Assembly (NCBI RefSeq): GCF_003584125.1
Contig: NZ_QXFL01000004.1
Span: forward strand, 430,241-494,240
DNA length: 64,000 nucleotides
DNA from: Aurantiacibacter zhengii
GTDB taxonomy: Bacteria; Pseudomonadota; Alphaproteobacteria; Sphingomonadales; Sphingomonadaceae
Direction of reading: 5' to 3'
Shown piece by piece: positions 17,764-26,553 of this stretch. Under the pieces are notes generated by a model. The model did not search any database. It saw only the letters and a list, made by a program, of their open reading frames with translations, and was not told the origin of the DNA. Both the position numbers and the translations under genes were made by a program. The number at the start of each line of letters is the position of its first letter. Positions within the stretch are counted from its first letter, which is position 1.

Positions 17764-18456
17764 TCAGGCGCCTTCGACTTCCGAAAGGTCGATCTTCAGG
17801 CCCGGGCCCATTGTGCTGGTCAGCGAGACCTTGCGCACATACTTGCCCTTCGCGCCGGTCGGCTTCGCCTTGACGATAGCCTGGGTCAGCGCCTCGAAGT
17901 TCTTCTTCAGGTCTGCATCGTCGAAGGAAAGCTTGCCGATGCCGGAGTGGATGATGCCCTGCTTTTCCACGCGGAATTCGACCTGGCCGCCCTTGGCGTC
18001 CTTCACGGCCTGTTCCACGTTCGGGGTGACAGTGCCCAGCTTCGGGTTCGGCATCAGGCCCTTGGGGCCGAGAACCTTACCGAGGCGACCGACGACGCCC
18101 ATCATGTCCGGCGTGGCGATCACGCGGTCATAATCGAGGTTGCCGTTCTGCATGTCTTCCATCAGGTCTTCCGCGCCGACCTTGTCGGCACCGGCAGCCA
18201 GCGCCTTGTCGGCGTTGTCGCCGCGCGCGAACACGGCAACCTTCACGTCCTTGCCCGTGCCCGAAGGCAGCGACACCATGCCGCGCACCATCTGGTCGGC
18301 GTGACGCGGATCGACACCCAGGTTCATGGCGACTTCGACGGTCTCGTCGAACTTGGCCTTGTGCTCGCGCAGCGTGGCGATGGCTTCATCGACGGTGTAC
18401 AGCTTCTCGTTATCGAGCTCGGCCAGCGTCTTCTGCTTCTTGGTAAGCGTTGCCAT
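17764..18456 (-). CDS. rplA: 50S ribosomal protein L1
   Basis: 230-residue ribosomal protein forming the L1 stalk that helps release deacylated tRNA; in many bacteria it also represses its own mRNA. Family motifs: '[24 protein letters not shown]', 'KVAVFARGD', and '[21 protein letters not shown]', the L1 signature. The ATG at 18456 matches the usual N-terminus ([11 protein letters not shown]). The gene is 4 bases from rplK, so the two form the classical rplKA operon. Unlike many bacteria, nusG is not immediately upstream but about 3 kb away. Confidence 0.98.
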   Translation of the reverse strand: MATLTKKQKTLAELDNEKLYTVDEAIATLREHKAKFDETVEVAMNLGVDPRHADQMVRGMVSLPSGTGKDVKVAVFARGDNADKALAAGADKVGAEDLMEDMQNGNLDYDRVIATPDMMGVVGRLGKVLGPKGLMPNPKLGTVTPNVEQAVKDAKGGQVEFRVEKQGIIHSGIGKLSFDDADLKKNFEALTQAIVKAKPTGAKGKYVRKVSLTSTMGPGLKIDLSEVEGA

Positions 18457-18460
18457 TATC

Positions 18461-18892
18461 TTAGCCCTCCACCACTTCGATGCCCATCGAACGGGCGGAA
18501 CCGGCAATGATCTTCACGGCCTGGTCGACGTCGTTGGCGTTCAGATCGGCCATCTTCTGCTGGGCGATCTCTTCCAGCTGGCTGGTCTTGATCGAACCGA
18601 TGATGTTCTTGCCCGGCTCCTTCGAACCCGACTTGATCTTCATCGCCTTCTTGATGAGGAAGCTGGCGGGCGGGCTCTTGGTGACGAAGGTGAACGAACG
18701 GTCGGCATAGACCGTGATCTTCGTCGGGATCGGAGCGCCCTTTTCCAGGTCCTGCGTGGCGGCGTTGAAGGCCTTGCAGAATTCCATGATGTTCACGCCG
18801 CGCTGACCCAGCGCAGGGCCGATCGGCGGGGAGGGGTTGGCGGCGCCGGCGGGCACCTGAAGGTTGATGTAACCTTCGATCTTCTTGGCCAT
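18461..18892 (-). CDS. rplK: 50S ribosomal protein L11
   Basis: 143-residue protein of the GTPase-associated centre, needed for RelA activation by uncharged tRNA. It begins '[43 protein letters not shown]', the unmistakable proline-rich L11 N-terminus. The C-terminal rRNA-binding domain ends '[12 protein letters not shown]'. It is the first gene of the rplK-rplA operon, with a leader of about 120 bases from the proposed promoter at 19015-19042. Confidence 0.98.
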   Translation of the reverse strand: MAKKIEGYINLQVPAGAANPSPPIGPALGQRGVNIMEFCKAFNAATQDLEKGAPIPTKITVYADRSFTFVTKSPPASFLIKKAMKIKSGSKEPGKNIIGSIKTSQLEEIAQQKMADLNANDVDQAVKIIAGSARSMGIEVVEG

Positions 18893-19014
18893 GATGGCCT
18901 CCTTTTCTCACTCTTGCCTCGCGCCGGGGGCGGGAAGCTCATGTTAAGCGGTCAAGCGGTCCGTGATGACGGGCCTCCCGCGCGGATTTCCAAGCTGTCA
19001 GCTGGGAAGGCGCG

Positions 19015-19042
19015 CAAATAGCGAATCTCGCGCCGATTGCAA
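19015..19042 (-). promoter_or_regulatory. Candidate promoter of rplK-rplA
   Basis: On the minus strand, TTGCAA (19042-19037) and TATTTG (19020-19015) are 16 bases apart, in the right place for an rplK leader of about 120 bases. The stretch 18893-19332 holds no gene; apart from this promoter and the start region of the divergent CPBP gene, I see an AT-rich segment around 19100-19130 and nothing else. Confidence 0.45.
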
Positions 19043-19332
19043 GGGTTTTGGCCAGTCGGGCCGGTGGCAACGTGGAACAGGCAACCGGGCCGATTGAGAA
19101 ACCTTCAATTGCCTTTTTCAGGCTATTTCTCAATAGGTTGTGCGGAAAGAGGGCGCAAGGACTGTGACCTTTCGCCCACCGGCATTCCGAACCCGCACAA
19201 TTCATCAAGAAACAGCCACTAACCATGCGTGCGACCGTGACGCGGTCACCAGCACGTAGGAAAGTCTGCACGGTAGGCTTGCGCCGGGCAAATCCTGCCC
19301 GCACAAGCCCGACAGAAACACAGGGGAGCGCA

Positions 19333-20151
19333 TTGGATAACCAGACCGACATCGCGGCCAAGGGGCCGACACCGCCGTTGGCGGAGCTCAAACATCCGAT
19401 CGGCTGGCCGCTTTTCATTGCCCAGTTCATCACCGTGGCGCTGGCCTACCTGATCGCCAGCATCCTGCCGACCCTGCCGGTGCTGATCGAAACCGTCATG
19501 GCTGCGCTGGAGAATCCAGGCGCCGAACCTGTCGAGCCGCAGCTCGGGTCCGCCCTCGTCGTCTCCACCGTCGTCGCCAGTGCGGTGGCGGGCATTCTCG
19601 TCGCATGGCTGTGGCTGCGGCGGGAGGGGCGCTGGAAGGAGGCCGTCCGGCTGGAAGCGCCTGCCAACTGGCGCTCCACCCTCGGCTGGGCCGCGCTGGG
19701 ACTTGGCGGGACGCTGCTGATCTTCACGGTGGGTGCGCGGCTGGCGGAAGCCATGGGGCTTGGCGCACCGGACCCCACGTTCATCCTGGAACTGGTGACC
19801 GAAAGCCCCGCCCTGCTGGCCCTGTGGATCGTGGCGGTCGCATGGTTCGCCGCCGGTTTCGGCGAGGAAGTGCTCTATCGCGGTTTCCTGATGGACCGGC
19901 TGGAGCGGCTTTCCGGCCTGCGCGGGCGGCCCTGGGCCGTGCTGGTGATCCAGGCACTGCTGTTCGGCCTGCCGCACGCCTACCAGGGGATGGGCGGCAT
20001 GATGGTGACGGCGATGGTCGGCCTGTTCCTTGGCTGGATTCGCAACCGCTGTGGCGGCAACCTGTGGGCCGCGATCATTGCCCACGCCGCGGTGGACACG
20101 GTTTCGATGAGCCTCGCCTATGCCGACAAGCTGGGCTGGATGACGGGATAG
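19333..20151 (+). CDS. CPBP family intramembrane glutamic protease
   Basis: 272-residue membrane protease of the CAAX-prenyl-protease/bacteriocin-processing (Rce1-like) family. The catalytic first motif 'GFGEEVLYRGFL' (EExxxR) is near residue 180, 'FGLPHAYQG' supplies the second-motif His, and 'NLWAAIIAHAAVD' is the third. Several membrane helices precede these. I take the TTG at 19333, since CAGGGGAG lies just upstream and the peptide before it is not membrane-like; an in-frame ATG at 19225 would add 36 residues. Divergent from rplK across a 440-base gap. Substrate unknown. Confidence 0.85.
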   Translation: MDNQTDIAAKGPTPPLAELKHPIGWPLFIAQFITVALAYLIASILPTLPVLIETVMAALENPGAEPVEPQLGSALVVSTVVASAVAGILVAWLWLRREGRWKEAVRLEAPANWRSTLGWAALGLGGTLLIFTVGARLAEAMGLGAPDPTFILELVTESPALLALWIVAVAWFAAGFGEEVLYRGFLMDRLERLSGLRGRPWAVLVIQALLFGLPHAYQGMGGMMVTAMVGLFLGWIRNRCGGNLWAAIIAHAAVDTVSMSLAYADKLGWMTG

Positions 20152-20223
20152 CAGTTCGCTTGCCCTATTCCTTAAACGCTCTATGCCAGTGCCTTACGAA
20201 CTGGAACTGAAGGGGCTGTGGTG

Positions 20224-20874
20224 ATGTTCGAACGCGCGAAACGGGTAGGCCAGCTGGTCACCAGCAACGTCGAGAGCCTGCTCGACAAGGCGAGCGACCC
20301 GCGCAAGATGCTGCTGCTGATGCGTAGCGAGATCGAGGACGGCCTCGTCGCCCTGCAGGGCGAACGGACCAAGGCCGCGCGCAAGGCAGAACGGCTCTCC
20401 ACGAACGCGAAGGCCAAGGCCGACGGGGCGGAAGAATGGACCGCCAAGGCCAAGGTCGCGCTCGACAAGGGCCGCGAGGACCTCGCCCGGTCCGCCCTGA
20501 TGGCGCGCGAGGGGGACCGCAAGCTGGCCGCGCAGCTGGAGGCTGAGGCCAGGGATGCCCGCGCCGAAGTAAGCGAGATCGAAAAGGCTATTGCCGAACT
20601 CGAAGCCAAGCGCGCCGAAACGCAGGCCAAGCTGGATGCGATGCCAGCGCCTGTAAAGGCTAGCGTTGGCGCTGCCCCGACCCGCTCCAGCAAGGCCGAA
20701 AGCCGGCTCGACAACGTGGAAGCGATGGAACGCCGGATGGACTTCAGCGCGAGCCGCGCCGAGCAGGCCTCACCGGTGGACGTCGACGCCGAAATCGCCC
20801 GGCTGCAACAGGAAAGCGCCATCGAGGCAGAACTGGCCGCGATGGCTGGCAAGGGGAAGAGGGCGAAGAGGTAG
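20224..20874 (+). CDS. PspA/IM30 family membrane-stress protein
   Basis: 216-residue, almost wholly helical coiled-coil protein. The N-terminus 'MFERAKRVGQLVTSNVESLLDKASDPRKMLLLMRSEIEDGLV' matches PspA/Vipp1, including the amphipathic first helix that binds membranes and the 'DP..ml' helix-2 start. Such proteins form ESCRT-III-like assemblies that protect the inner membrane. There are two GTG codons just before ATG 20224, but the AAGGGG site is best spaced for the ATG. No pspF or pspBC is nearby, so sigma-54 control is not indicated. Confidence 0.88.
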   Translation: MFERAKRVGQLVTSNVESLLDKASDPRKMLLLMRSEIEDGLVALQGERTKAARKAERLSTNAKAKADGAEEWTAKAKVALDKGREDLARSALMAREGDRKLAAQLEAEARDARAEVSEIEKAIAELEAKRAETQAKLDAMPAPVKASVGAAPTRSSKAESRLDNVEAMERRMDFSASRAEQASPVDVDAEIARLQQESAIEAELAAMAGKGKRAKR

Positions 20875-21040
20875 GGTCAAGGCAGCGCCTCGGCCAGCCC
20901 ACGCCGGGTGAGCATTGGCCGCCCTCGCCACAGGGTTATCCCGAGAAGCCTTTCCCTTCAGGTCAGAGCCGCGTAACCTTCGTGACAGGTCTAGGCAGGT
21001 TGGTGCCTGCCGTTCTTGGCCTGAAAAATGGGGGGTGATT

Positions 21041-21445
21041 ATGGCGGGCTCTGCGAAGGAACTGGTCGAGGGGATTTATGCTGCGTTCTCGGCTGGAGAC
21101 ATGGCGGCTTTCACAAATGCGCTGGCACCGGATGTCGTCTGGAACGAGGCGGAAAACTATCCCTATGCGGACGGCAATCCCTATCGAGGTGCCCAGCAAA
21201 TCATGAAAGGCGTATTCGGTCGGACGGCTGAAGACTGGGACGGGTTTGCAGTCCAGATGAACGACATCGTCGACGGCGGCGACAGGGTGGTGGCGATGGG
21301 CCGCTACACCGCGACGCACAGGCAAACAGGGAACAAGCTGGACGTCCCGGCCGCCCACGTCTGGACAGTGGAGAGCGGCAAAGTCATTCGCTTTCAGCAA
21401 TACATCGATACGCTGGGGACAGCCCGCGCCATGGGAAATGGCTGA
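21041..21445 (+). CDS. SnoaL-like NTF2-fold protein
   Basis: 134 residues with the cone-shaped NTF2/SnoaL layout: N-terminal helix '[31 protein letters not shown]', then strands ending '[19 protein letters not shown]'. Members act as polyketide cyclases, ester or ether isomerases or ligand-binding proteins; nothing local chooses between them. The ATG at 21041 follows GGGGGTGAT. It is between pspA and the convergent nusG. Confidence 0.8.
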   Translation: MAGSAKELVEGIYAAFSAGDMAAFTNALAPDVVWNEAENYPYADGNPYRGAQQIMKGVFGRTAEDWDGFAVQMNDIVDGGDRVVAMGRYTATHRQTGNKLDVPAAHVWTVESGKVIRFQQYIDTLGTARAMGNG

Positions 21446-21505
21446 CAGTCCGAAAGCTTGTTGGTTGGTGGCAGGCCGTAGCCCGCCCCCGGTCTTGCCT
21501 GAACT

Positions 21506-22045
21506 TTACTTGACCAGTTCGACCTGCTCGAAGTCCAGTTCCACCGGCGTTGCACGGCCGAAGATGGACACGCTGACCTTGACCTTGGCCTTGTCGAAAT
21601 CCAGCTCTTCCACCACGCCGTTGAAGCTGGCGAAGGGGCCTTCCAGCACCTTGACCTGGTCGCCGATTTCGTAATCGACGCTGATGTCCTTCTTGGGGGC
21701 CGACTTGGCTTCTTCCACGCCGCCGAAATAGCGCGCGGCTTCCTTTTCGGAAATCGGCTGCGGCTTGTTGTTGTTGCCCAGGAAGCCGGTCACCTTCGGG
21801 GTGTTCTTCACGAGGTGGTACACGTCGTCGGTCATGTTCAGCTTGGCCAGCACGTAGCCGGGCATGAACTTGCGTTCGGTCTGCACCTTCTTGCCGCGCT
21901 TGATCTCGGTCACGGTTTCGGTGGGGACTTCCACTTCCTCCACGCCTTCGGACAGGCCGAGGCGTTCTGCTTCGGAAAGGATCGCGTCGCGCACCTTGTT
22001 CTCGAAACCGGAATAGGCGTGGATGATATACCAGCGGGCAGCCAT
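21506..22045 (-). CDS. nusG: Transcription termination/antitermination factor NusG
   Basis: 179-residue elongation factor that binds RNA polymerase and couples it to Rho or the ribosome. The NGN domain starts '[22 protein letters not shown]', with '[22 protein letters not shown]' in the polymerase-binding region. The C-terminal KOW domain includes '[22 protein letters not shown]'. The ATG at 22045 fits the family. secE lies 55 bases upstream on the same strand, the classical secE-nusG pair. Confidence 0.98.
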   Translation of the reverse strand: MAARWYIIHAYSGFENKVRDAILSEAERLGLSEGVEEVEVPTETVTEIKRGKKVQTERKFMPGYVLAKLNMTDDVYHLVKNTPKVTGFLGNNNKPQPISEKEAARYFGGVEEAKSAPKKDISVDYEIGDQVKVLEGPFASFNGVVEELDFDKAKVKVSVSIFGRATPVELDFEQVELVK

Positions 22046-22100
22046 GAAACTCTCTCTTCTAACCTGAACCTTGGAAGTCTTTACGTACGGCGGACGGCGA

Positions 22101-22331
22101 TCAGAGCAGCGCGAGAAGCTGCTGCACGACCCAGCCGAACACCGAATCGACGCCAAGGAAGAACAGCGACAGGATCACCACCAGGATGAACACGAAGATC
22201 GCGGTGCGCACCGTCTCTTCGCGCGTGGGCCACACCACCTTGGACGTTTCCGCACGCACCTGGCGGATGAACTCACCCGGAGAGGGCTTCTTCTTCGGGG
22301 GCGTTGCGGCTTGTTTCGGTTCTTGGGCCAT
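22101..22331 (-). CDS. secE: Preprotein translocase subunit SecE
   Basis: 76-residue short SecE with one membrane helix, which clamps SecY in the Sec channel. The amphipathic pre-helix 'PGEFIRQVRAETSKVVWPTREET' is the diagnostic motif, followed by the membrane helix 'AIFVFILVVILSLFFLGVD'. The single-helix form is usual for alphaproteobacteria. Co-transcribed with nusG. Confidence 0.97.
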   Translation of the reverse strand: MAQEPKQAATPPKKKPSPGEFIRQVRAETSKVVWPTREETVRTAIFVFILVVILSLFFLGVDSVFGWVVQQLLALL

Positions 22332-22452
22332 GGTCGGTCCGTCGCTTGCTGATTGAAACTCGTGTCGTCTCTTCCGGGTAGGGCTCCTCGCCGCCCCGGG
22401 CTGTATGTCCGGGAGGGGCTGGCGAAGTTTCCAATGTCGGAAGACGAGGGGC

Positions 22453-22481
22453 TATTTAGGCGCGCCGTGCTGGCTTGGCAA
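22453..22481 (-). promoter_or_regulatory. Promoter of secE-nusG
   Basis: On the minus strand TTGCCA (22481-22476) and TAAATA (22458-22453) are separated by exactly 17 bases, about 120 bases before the secE start. Both boxes are close to the sigma-70 consensus for this GC-rich genome. Confidence 0.6.
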
Positions 22482-22605
22482 GGCTTTGCAGGCGGCACTT
22501 TTCCGGCCGCCCGGTTACAAATGCAACGTGGGGGCTATGCAGGGCGGCAGAGCGCCGATAGCACTATGCGCTTATCCAAGGGACGCATGAGGGATTATAA
22601 CAGGA

Positions 22606-24129
22606 ATGGCCGTTGAAACAGAACTGACGCTGGACCAGCAACTGCTTGGTCCGGTCACCAATGTTGCCGATTTCATCTGGGGCGGAACCTGGGACGGGGC
22701 GACCATCCTGCCATTCCCGCCACTGGCAATCATCCTGCTGGGGGCGGGCCTGTGGTTCATGATCGGCCTGCGCGCCTATCCCATCACCAACCTCGTCCCG
22801 GCGGTGAAGAACCTGTTTGCCGGGCGCAAGAGCGGGGGCGATGGTGAGATTTCGCCGTTCGCCGCGCTCTCCACCGCGCTTTCCGGTCAGGTGGGCACCG
22901 GCAACCTTGCCGGCGTCGCCACGGCCATCGCGCTGGGCGGGCCGGGCGCGATTTTCTGGATGTGGGTGACGGCGCTGTTCGGCATGGCGCTGGCCTTTGC
23001 CGAGGGCTCGCTCGCGATCCGCTACCGCGAAACCGCCAGCGACGGCACCAAGCGCGGCGGCCCGATGAGCTACATCATGATGGGTCTTGGCCCGAAATGG
23101 ACCTGGCTGGCGATCTTCTTCTGCATCGGCACGCTCATCAGCGGCCTGGTCACCGGCAATGCGATCCAGGCCAATGCCGTGGCAGACGGTCTGAACGAAC
23201 TGTTCGGGATAGAGGAATGGCTGGGCGGTCTGATCGTCGCGATCCTCGTCTTCATCGTCATCATCGGCGGCATCAAGTCGATCGGCAACGTGGCGGAAAA
23301 GGTCGTCCCGGTGATGGCGGCGGCCTACATCGTGATGGCCATCATCGCCATCCTGCTCAACCTGCAGGACATTCCCGAAACCTTCCAGCGCATCTTCCAC
23401 GGGGCATTCAACCCGCAGGCGGCCAGCGGCGGGTTCGTGGGTGCGGCGGTGATCCTCGCCATCCGTGCCGGCGTGGCGCGCGGGCTGTTCTCGAACGAGG
23501 CAGGCCAGGGCTCCACCCCGATCGCACATGCCGTGGCGCAGACCGACGATCCGCAGTTCCAGGGCCGCATGGCCATGCTGGGCACTTTCATCGACACCAT
23601 CGTCATCTGCACCATGACGGCGCTGGTGATCCTGACGGTGGAAGGCAATTTTACCCATAACGGCGAGCCGGTGCTGCATGCCTGGCAGGCAGACCTCGAC
23701 GGCTTTGCCGTTACCAGCGGTGCCTTTGCCGCGGCATTCCCGTTCGAGATTGCCGCGATCCCTCTCGGCACGCTGATCGCCAGTATCGCGCTACTCCTTT
23801 TCGTGTTCACCACACTGCTGACGTGGAGCTATTACGGCGAGCGGGCCATCACCTTCATCTACGACCGCTTCCCCGGTTCGAATCTGAAGGGCGAAAAGGT
23901 GCTGCACATGGCCTGGCGGGTGCTGTGGTGCGTGGGCATCTTCGTCGGCGCCAGCCGCGAGAGCGACCTGATCTGGCGCATGGGCGACATTGCCAACGCG
24001 GTGATGGTCGTGCCCAACCTGCTGGCGCTGCTGCTGCTGTCGGGCGTGGTCTTCGCCCTCGCTCGCGGCGACAAGAAGGCAGGTCCGGATTACCACGCGG
24101 ATACGCCGGAAGAGCCCGAAGAGTACTAG
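22606..24129 (+). CDS. Alanine/glycine:cation symporter (AGCS family)
   Basis: 507-residue secondary transporter that couples alanine or glycine uptake to Na+ or H+. The family signature lies near residues 85-115 ('FAALSTALSGQVGTGNLAGVA', 'GGPGAIFWMWVTALFGM'), and a second hallmark is 'RGLFSNEAGQGSTPIAHA'. About 11 membrane helices are visible. It starts at the ATG at 22606, preceded by a short AT-rich stretch. It is divergent from secE and has nothing functionally to do with the translation genes that flank it. Confidence 0.95.
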   Translation: MAVETELTLDQQLLGPVTNVADFIWGGTWDGATILPFPPLAIILLGAGLWFMIGLRAYPITNLVPAVKNLFAGRKSGGDGEISPFAALSTALSGQVGTGNLAGVATAIALGGPGAIFWMWVTALFGMALAFAEGSLAIRYRETASDGTKRGGPMSYIMMGLGPKWTWLAIFFCIGTLISGLVTGNAIQANAVADGLNELFGIEEWLGGLIVAILVFIVIIGGIKSIGNVAEKVVPVMAAAYIVMAIIAILLNLQDIPETFQRIFHGAFNPQAASGGFVGAAVILAIRAGVARGLFSNEAGQGSTPIAHAVAQTDDPQFQGRMAMLGTFIDTIVICTMTALVILTVEGNFTHNGEPVLHAWQADLDGFAVTSGAFAAAFPFEIAAIPLGTLIASIALLLFVFTTLLTWSYYGERAITFIYDRFPGSNLKGEKVLHMAWRVLWCVGIFVGASRESDLIWRMGDIANAVMVVPNLLALLLLSGVVFALARGDKKAGPDYHADTPEEPEEY

Positions 24130-24161
24130 GATAAACGCGCCCGCCTGGACGCAATTACGAA

Positions 24162-24198
24162 AAAGGGGCCGGAAAGCGACATGCTTTCCGGCCCCTTT
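24162..24198. terminator. Strong bidirectional terminator
   Basis: A 16-base perfect inverted repeat AAAGGGGCCGGAAAGC/GCTTTCCGGCCCCTTT with a five-base loop. It lies 33 bases after the symporter stop and 22 bases after the stop of the small minus-strand gene, with A- and T-runs built into the stem ends for both directions. Confidence 0.9.
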
Positions 24199-24219
24199 CC
24201 TGTTGTCCTGAATTCGGCG

Positions 24220-24366
24220 CTACACGCGACCGAAGAGCCGAGCGAAAAAGCCCGGCTCTTCCATCGGCTGGATCTTGCCGTGCGACATCGAACGATAGGT
24301 TGCGTCACTGTAGAAGCGCGGGCTGCTCCAGCTATCGGGTTTGCTACTGCGAAAGATTCTGGCCAT
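24220..24366 (-). CDS. Small protein of unknown function (48 aa)
   Basis: Starts at ATG 24366 with a GGAAAGGA ribosome site seven bases upstream. The product 'MARIFRSSKPDSWSSPRFYS...' is hydrophilic, Ser- and Arg-rich, and ends 'EEPGFFARLFGRV'. It ends against the shared terminator at 24162-24198, which supports a real transcript. No family recognised. Confidence 0.5.
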   Translation of the reverse strand: MARIFRSSKPDSWSSPRFYSDATYRSMSHGKIQPMEEPGFFARLFGRV

Positions 24367-24685
24367 GCCGGTATCCTTTCCGTGAAAACATGGAGAGATA
24401 ACCTTCCATGTCGTGCAGCGGTTCCCGCGCAACCGGTTCGGCGCGATGGATGGATAAGGTGCCAAGGTTCTACGGATATGTTCGTCCTCGCTACATGCGC
24501 AGCAAGCTGCGCCCGCTGCGGGAGGCCGTTTAGCCTTGCGGTCCGCTAGTCGCGAACCGTTTCACCGATTATTGGATGCTGAGAAAGTTTCGGTCGCGCC
24601 TAGCGACCGACAGCGCGCGAACGCGCAGCCCGCAGGTGCCCCGAAACGAAGGCGTCAGCCGAGTGGAGGGAATGGCACCGAGGAT

Positions 24686-24705
24686 GATCGCGCGGAGGCG
24701 CGATC
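24686..24705 (-). other. Hairpin downstream of tRNA-Trp
   Basis: GATCGCGC and GCGCGATC pair perfectly around a four-base loop, 10 bases past the tRNA 3' end. There is no U-run, so it could be a processing or Rho-independent-like end structure. The rest of 24373-24715 holds no gene that I can support. Confidence 0.4.
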
Positions 24706-24715
24706 ACCAACGAAA

Positions 24716-24791
24716 TGGCAGGGGTGACAGGATTCGAACCCGTGGCCCTCGGTTTTGGAGACCGATGCTCTACCAGCTGAGCTACACCCCT
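24716..24791 (-). tRNA. tRNA-Trp (anticodon CCA)
   Basis: The minus strand folds into a full cloverleaf of 76 bases with encoded CCA. Acceptor AGGGGTG pairs with CACCCCT, discriminator G, D-arm GCTC...GAGC, anticodon loop CTCCAAA with CCA, T-arm ACGGG-TTCGAAT-CCTGT. Its association with secE-nusG is ancestral in many bacteria, though here they are separated by about 2.4 kb. Confidence 0.97.
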
Positions 24792-24809
24792 GCAGGTTCG
24801 GTCCGCGCC

Positions 24810-24836
24810 TCTATAGCGAAGGCGTTGGGAACGCAA
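24810..24836 (-). promoter_or_regulatory. Candidate promoter of tRNA-Trp
   Basis: On the minus strand TTGCGT (24836-24831) and TATAGA (24815-24810) lie 15 bases apart, about 20 bases before the tRNA 5' end. The -10 box is good, the spacing slightly short. Confidence 0.4.
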
Positions 24837-24860
24837 GCGACCTGATGCGTTCGATTTGCT

Positions 24861-25601
24861 ATGGCGGACACAATGCATTCTCCGGTTCACAAGCTGATTC
24901 CCCCCGATGTGCTGCTGCTGGCCTATCGCAGCGGGGTCTTCCCCATGGCCGATTCGCGCGATGACGAGGAAGTTTTCTGGGTGGAGCCACGCCGCCGGGC
25001 GATCCTGCCGCTGGACGGTTTCCACTGTTCGCGCTCGCTCGCCAAGGTGCTGAAGCAGGGCCGGTTTCGCGTTACCGTGGATGGCGATTTCGGCGCTGTC
25101 ATGGACGCCTGCGCCCAGCCCAGGAGGGAGTCGGGCCCCGATCCCGAAGCGGGCGGAGAGAGCGGCACATGGATCAGCCACACCATCGCCGCCAGTTACC
25201 GCAACCTGCACCGTCACGGCCATGCGCACTCGGTCGAGTGCTGGCTGGAAGACACCCTTGTGGGCGGCCTCTACGGTGTGGCGTTCGAACGGGTGTTCTG
25301 CGGGGAATCGATGTTCAGCCGGACGGACAATGCCAGCAAGGTGGCGCTTGCCTGGCTGGTGGCGCTGCTGAAACGGGCAGGCTTCGTGCTGCTCGACTGC
25401 CAGTTCATGACCGGCCATCTCGCATCGATGGGCGCTGTGGAGATCAGCCGCGACCAGTATCAGGACATGCTGGCTGCAGCCTGTGACAAGCAGCCGCGGT
25501 GCAGCCTGCCGCAGGCGCACGGCCTGCTGCTTCAGGAGGCTTCGGCTTCTTCTTCCTCGCCGGGGAAGCTCATCGCGCAGTCCTTCACCCAGACATCGTA
25601 G
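24861..25601 (+). CDS. aat: Leucyl/phenylalanyl-tRNA-protein transferase
   Basis: Transfers Leu or Phe from tRNA to N-terminal Arg or Lys of proteins, marking them for ClpS/ClpAP degradation. The 246-residue product has the family stretches 'LLLAYRSGVFPMAD', 'FWVEPRRRAILPLDGFH', 'TWISHTIAASYRNLHRHGHAHSVE' and 'ERVFCGESMFSRTDNASKVAL', the catalytic core. The C-terminal end overlaps the tail-to-tail DUF2155 gene by 70 bases, so its last residues (SASSSSPGKLIAQ) are probably unconstrained. Confidence 0.95.
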   Translation: MADTMHSPVHKLIPPDVLLLAYRSGVFPMADSRDDEEVFWVEPRRRAILPLDGFHCSRSLAKVLKQGRFRVTVDGDFGAVMDACAQPRRESGPDPEAGGESGTWISHTIAASYRNLHRHGHAHSVECWLEDTLVGGLYGVAFERVFCGESMFSRTDNASKVALAWLVALLKRAGFVLLDCQFMTGHLASMGAVEISRDQYQDMLAAACDKQPRCSLPQAHGLLLQEASASSSSPGKLIAQSFTQTS

Positions 25602-26038
25602 ATCGGGTGTTCCACCACGTTCAGGCTGGGCGAGTTCTTGAACAGCCAGCCGGAAAACACGCGCGTGAATTCCGGGTCTTCGTCGGGATTGCGCACGTCG
25701 TTGACGAAAACCTGCACGAAGGCACCGGTTTCGGCGGGGCTTTCCCACGGCGCAGTGCGTTCGCAGGCGGCCAGCCGGATCACCACGTCATCGACGCGGG
25801 TCGATTCGCCGGGGCTCAGTTCGACATCGCGCGACAGGTTGTTCCGCTTGTTGATAAGGCCAAGGGTTGCCACGCGCTCTTCCATGGGCGTGCCGATCAC
25901 CTCGATATCGCCCAGGTCCGGCAGCGGATCGCTTACCAGTTCCTCGGGCACCTCGGTGGCCTCGGTTTCGGGCTCGGGTGCGGCGTTATCGCATCCCGCC
26001 AGCACCAGCGCCGCCACGGCAAGCGCCACGAACCTCAC
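25532..26038 (-). CDS. DUF2155 lipoprotein
   Basis: 168 residues with a lipobox 'LVLAGC' at residues 11-16, so likely a lipoprotein. An acidic, Pro-rich linker leads to the DUF2155 domain, with 'LRIAACE'-like 'IRLAACERTAPWE' and the conserved 'VFSGWLFKNSPSLNVVEHPIYDVWVKDC'. This family is alphaproteobacterial and often lies next to the NDUFA12 gene, as here: the start overlaps that gene's stop by four bases. The function is unknown; a role connected to envelope or respiratory complex assembly is suggested only by neighbourhood. Confidence 0.88.
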   Translation of the reverse strand: MRFVALAVAALVLAGCDNAAPEPETEATEVPEELVSDPLPDLGDIEVIGTPMEERVATLGLINKRNNLSRDVELSPGESTRVDDVVIRLAACERTAPWESPAETGAFVQVFVNDVRNPDEDPEFTRVFSGWLFKNSPSLNVVEHPIYDVWVKDCAMSFPGEEEEAEAS

Positions 26039-26433
26039 GCGTCGGGCGTCCAGGCTTCGTAGTCGCCGGTTGCCCGGGCGCGCTTTCCGCCACGCTCAAG
26101 CGCGCCAGCGGGCAGGTAGCGGTTTGCGGAGCCGGTGGCGTTGGGCGTGTAGTCCACTTCCCAGATCTTCGGCGCGGGCAAGTGGCTCTCGGGCAGTTCG
26201 TCATAGGAGCCGTGCAGCCAGCCGTGCCATTCGCTGGGCACGCGGCTGGCATCGTTGGAGCCGTTGTAGATCACCCAGCGGCGTTCGCGCTGGCCCTGCT
26301 TGACGTTCTTGGAACGGTAGTACTCGTTGCCCTGCGCGTCGGTGCCCACATGCTCGCCGTTACGCGCCGACCATAGCGAGGTGCCGATGGTGGCACCGTT
26401 CCACCAGGTGAAAATCTTGCCAAGGAAGCTCAT
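26035..26433 (-). CDS. NDUFA12-type NADH:ubiquinone oxidoreductase subunit
   Basis: 132-residue homologue of the mitochondrial complex I 17.2-kDa accessory subunit, found in alphaproteobacteria. The N-terminus 'MSFLGKIFTWWNGATIGTSLWSARNGEHVGTDAQGNEYYRSK' and 'RWVIYNGSNDASRVPSEWHGWLHGSYDELP' are the conserved family blocks, the second with the W-H-x-W-L-H motif. The ATG at 26433 is the family start. It is coupled with DUF2155. The nuo operon is not in the window. Confidence 0.95.
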   Translation of the reverse strand: MSFLGKIFTWWNGATIGTSLWSARNGEHVGTDAQGNEYYRSKNVKQGQRERRWVIYNGSNDASRVPSEWHGWLHGSYDELPESHLPAPKIWEVDYTPNATGSANRYLPAGALERGGKRARATGDYEAWTPDA

Positions 26434-26553
26434 GGCTGGGCCATTAGCGAGTCCCGCGCAAAACGCCAACAGGTTTGCGCCGGTGCGACCACTACGGGGA
26501 TACAAGCGATGGCCGGTCACCGGCTACCGCGAGACAGGGTCAGCCAGGCTGGC

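Noticed and set aside
24536..24727. Short frames between the small gene and tRNA-Trp
   Set aside because: They are Arg/Pro-rich, run over the tRNA 3' flank and have no ribosome site or domain.
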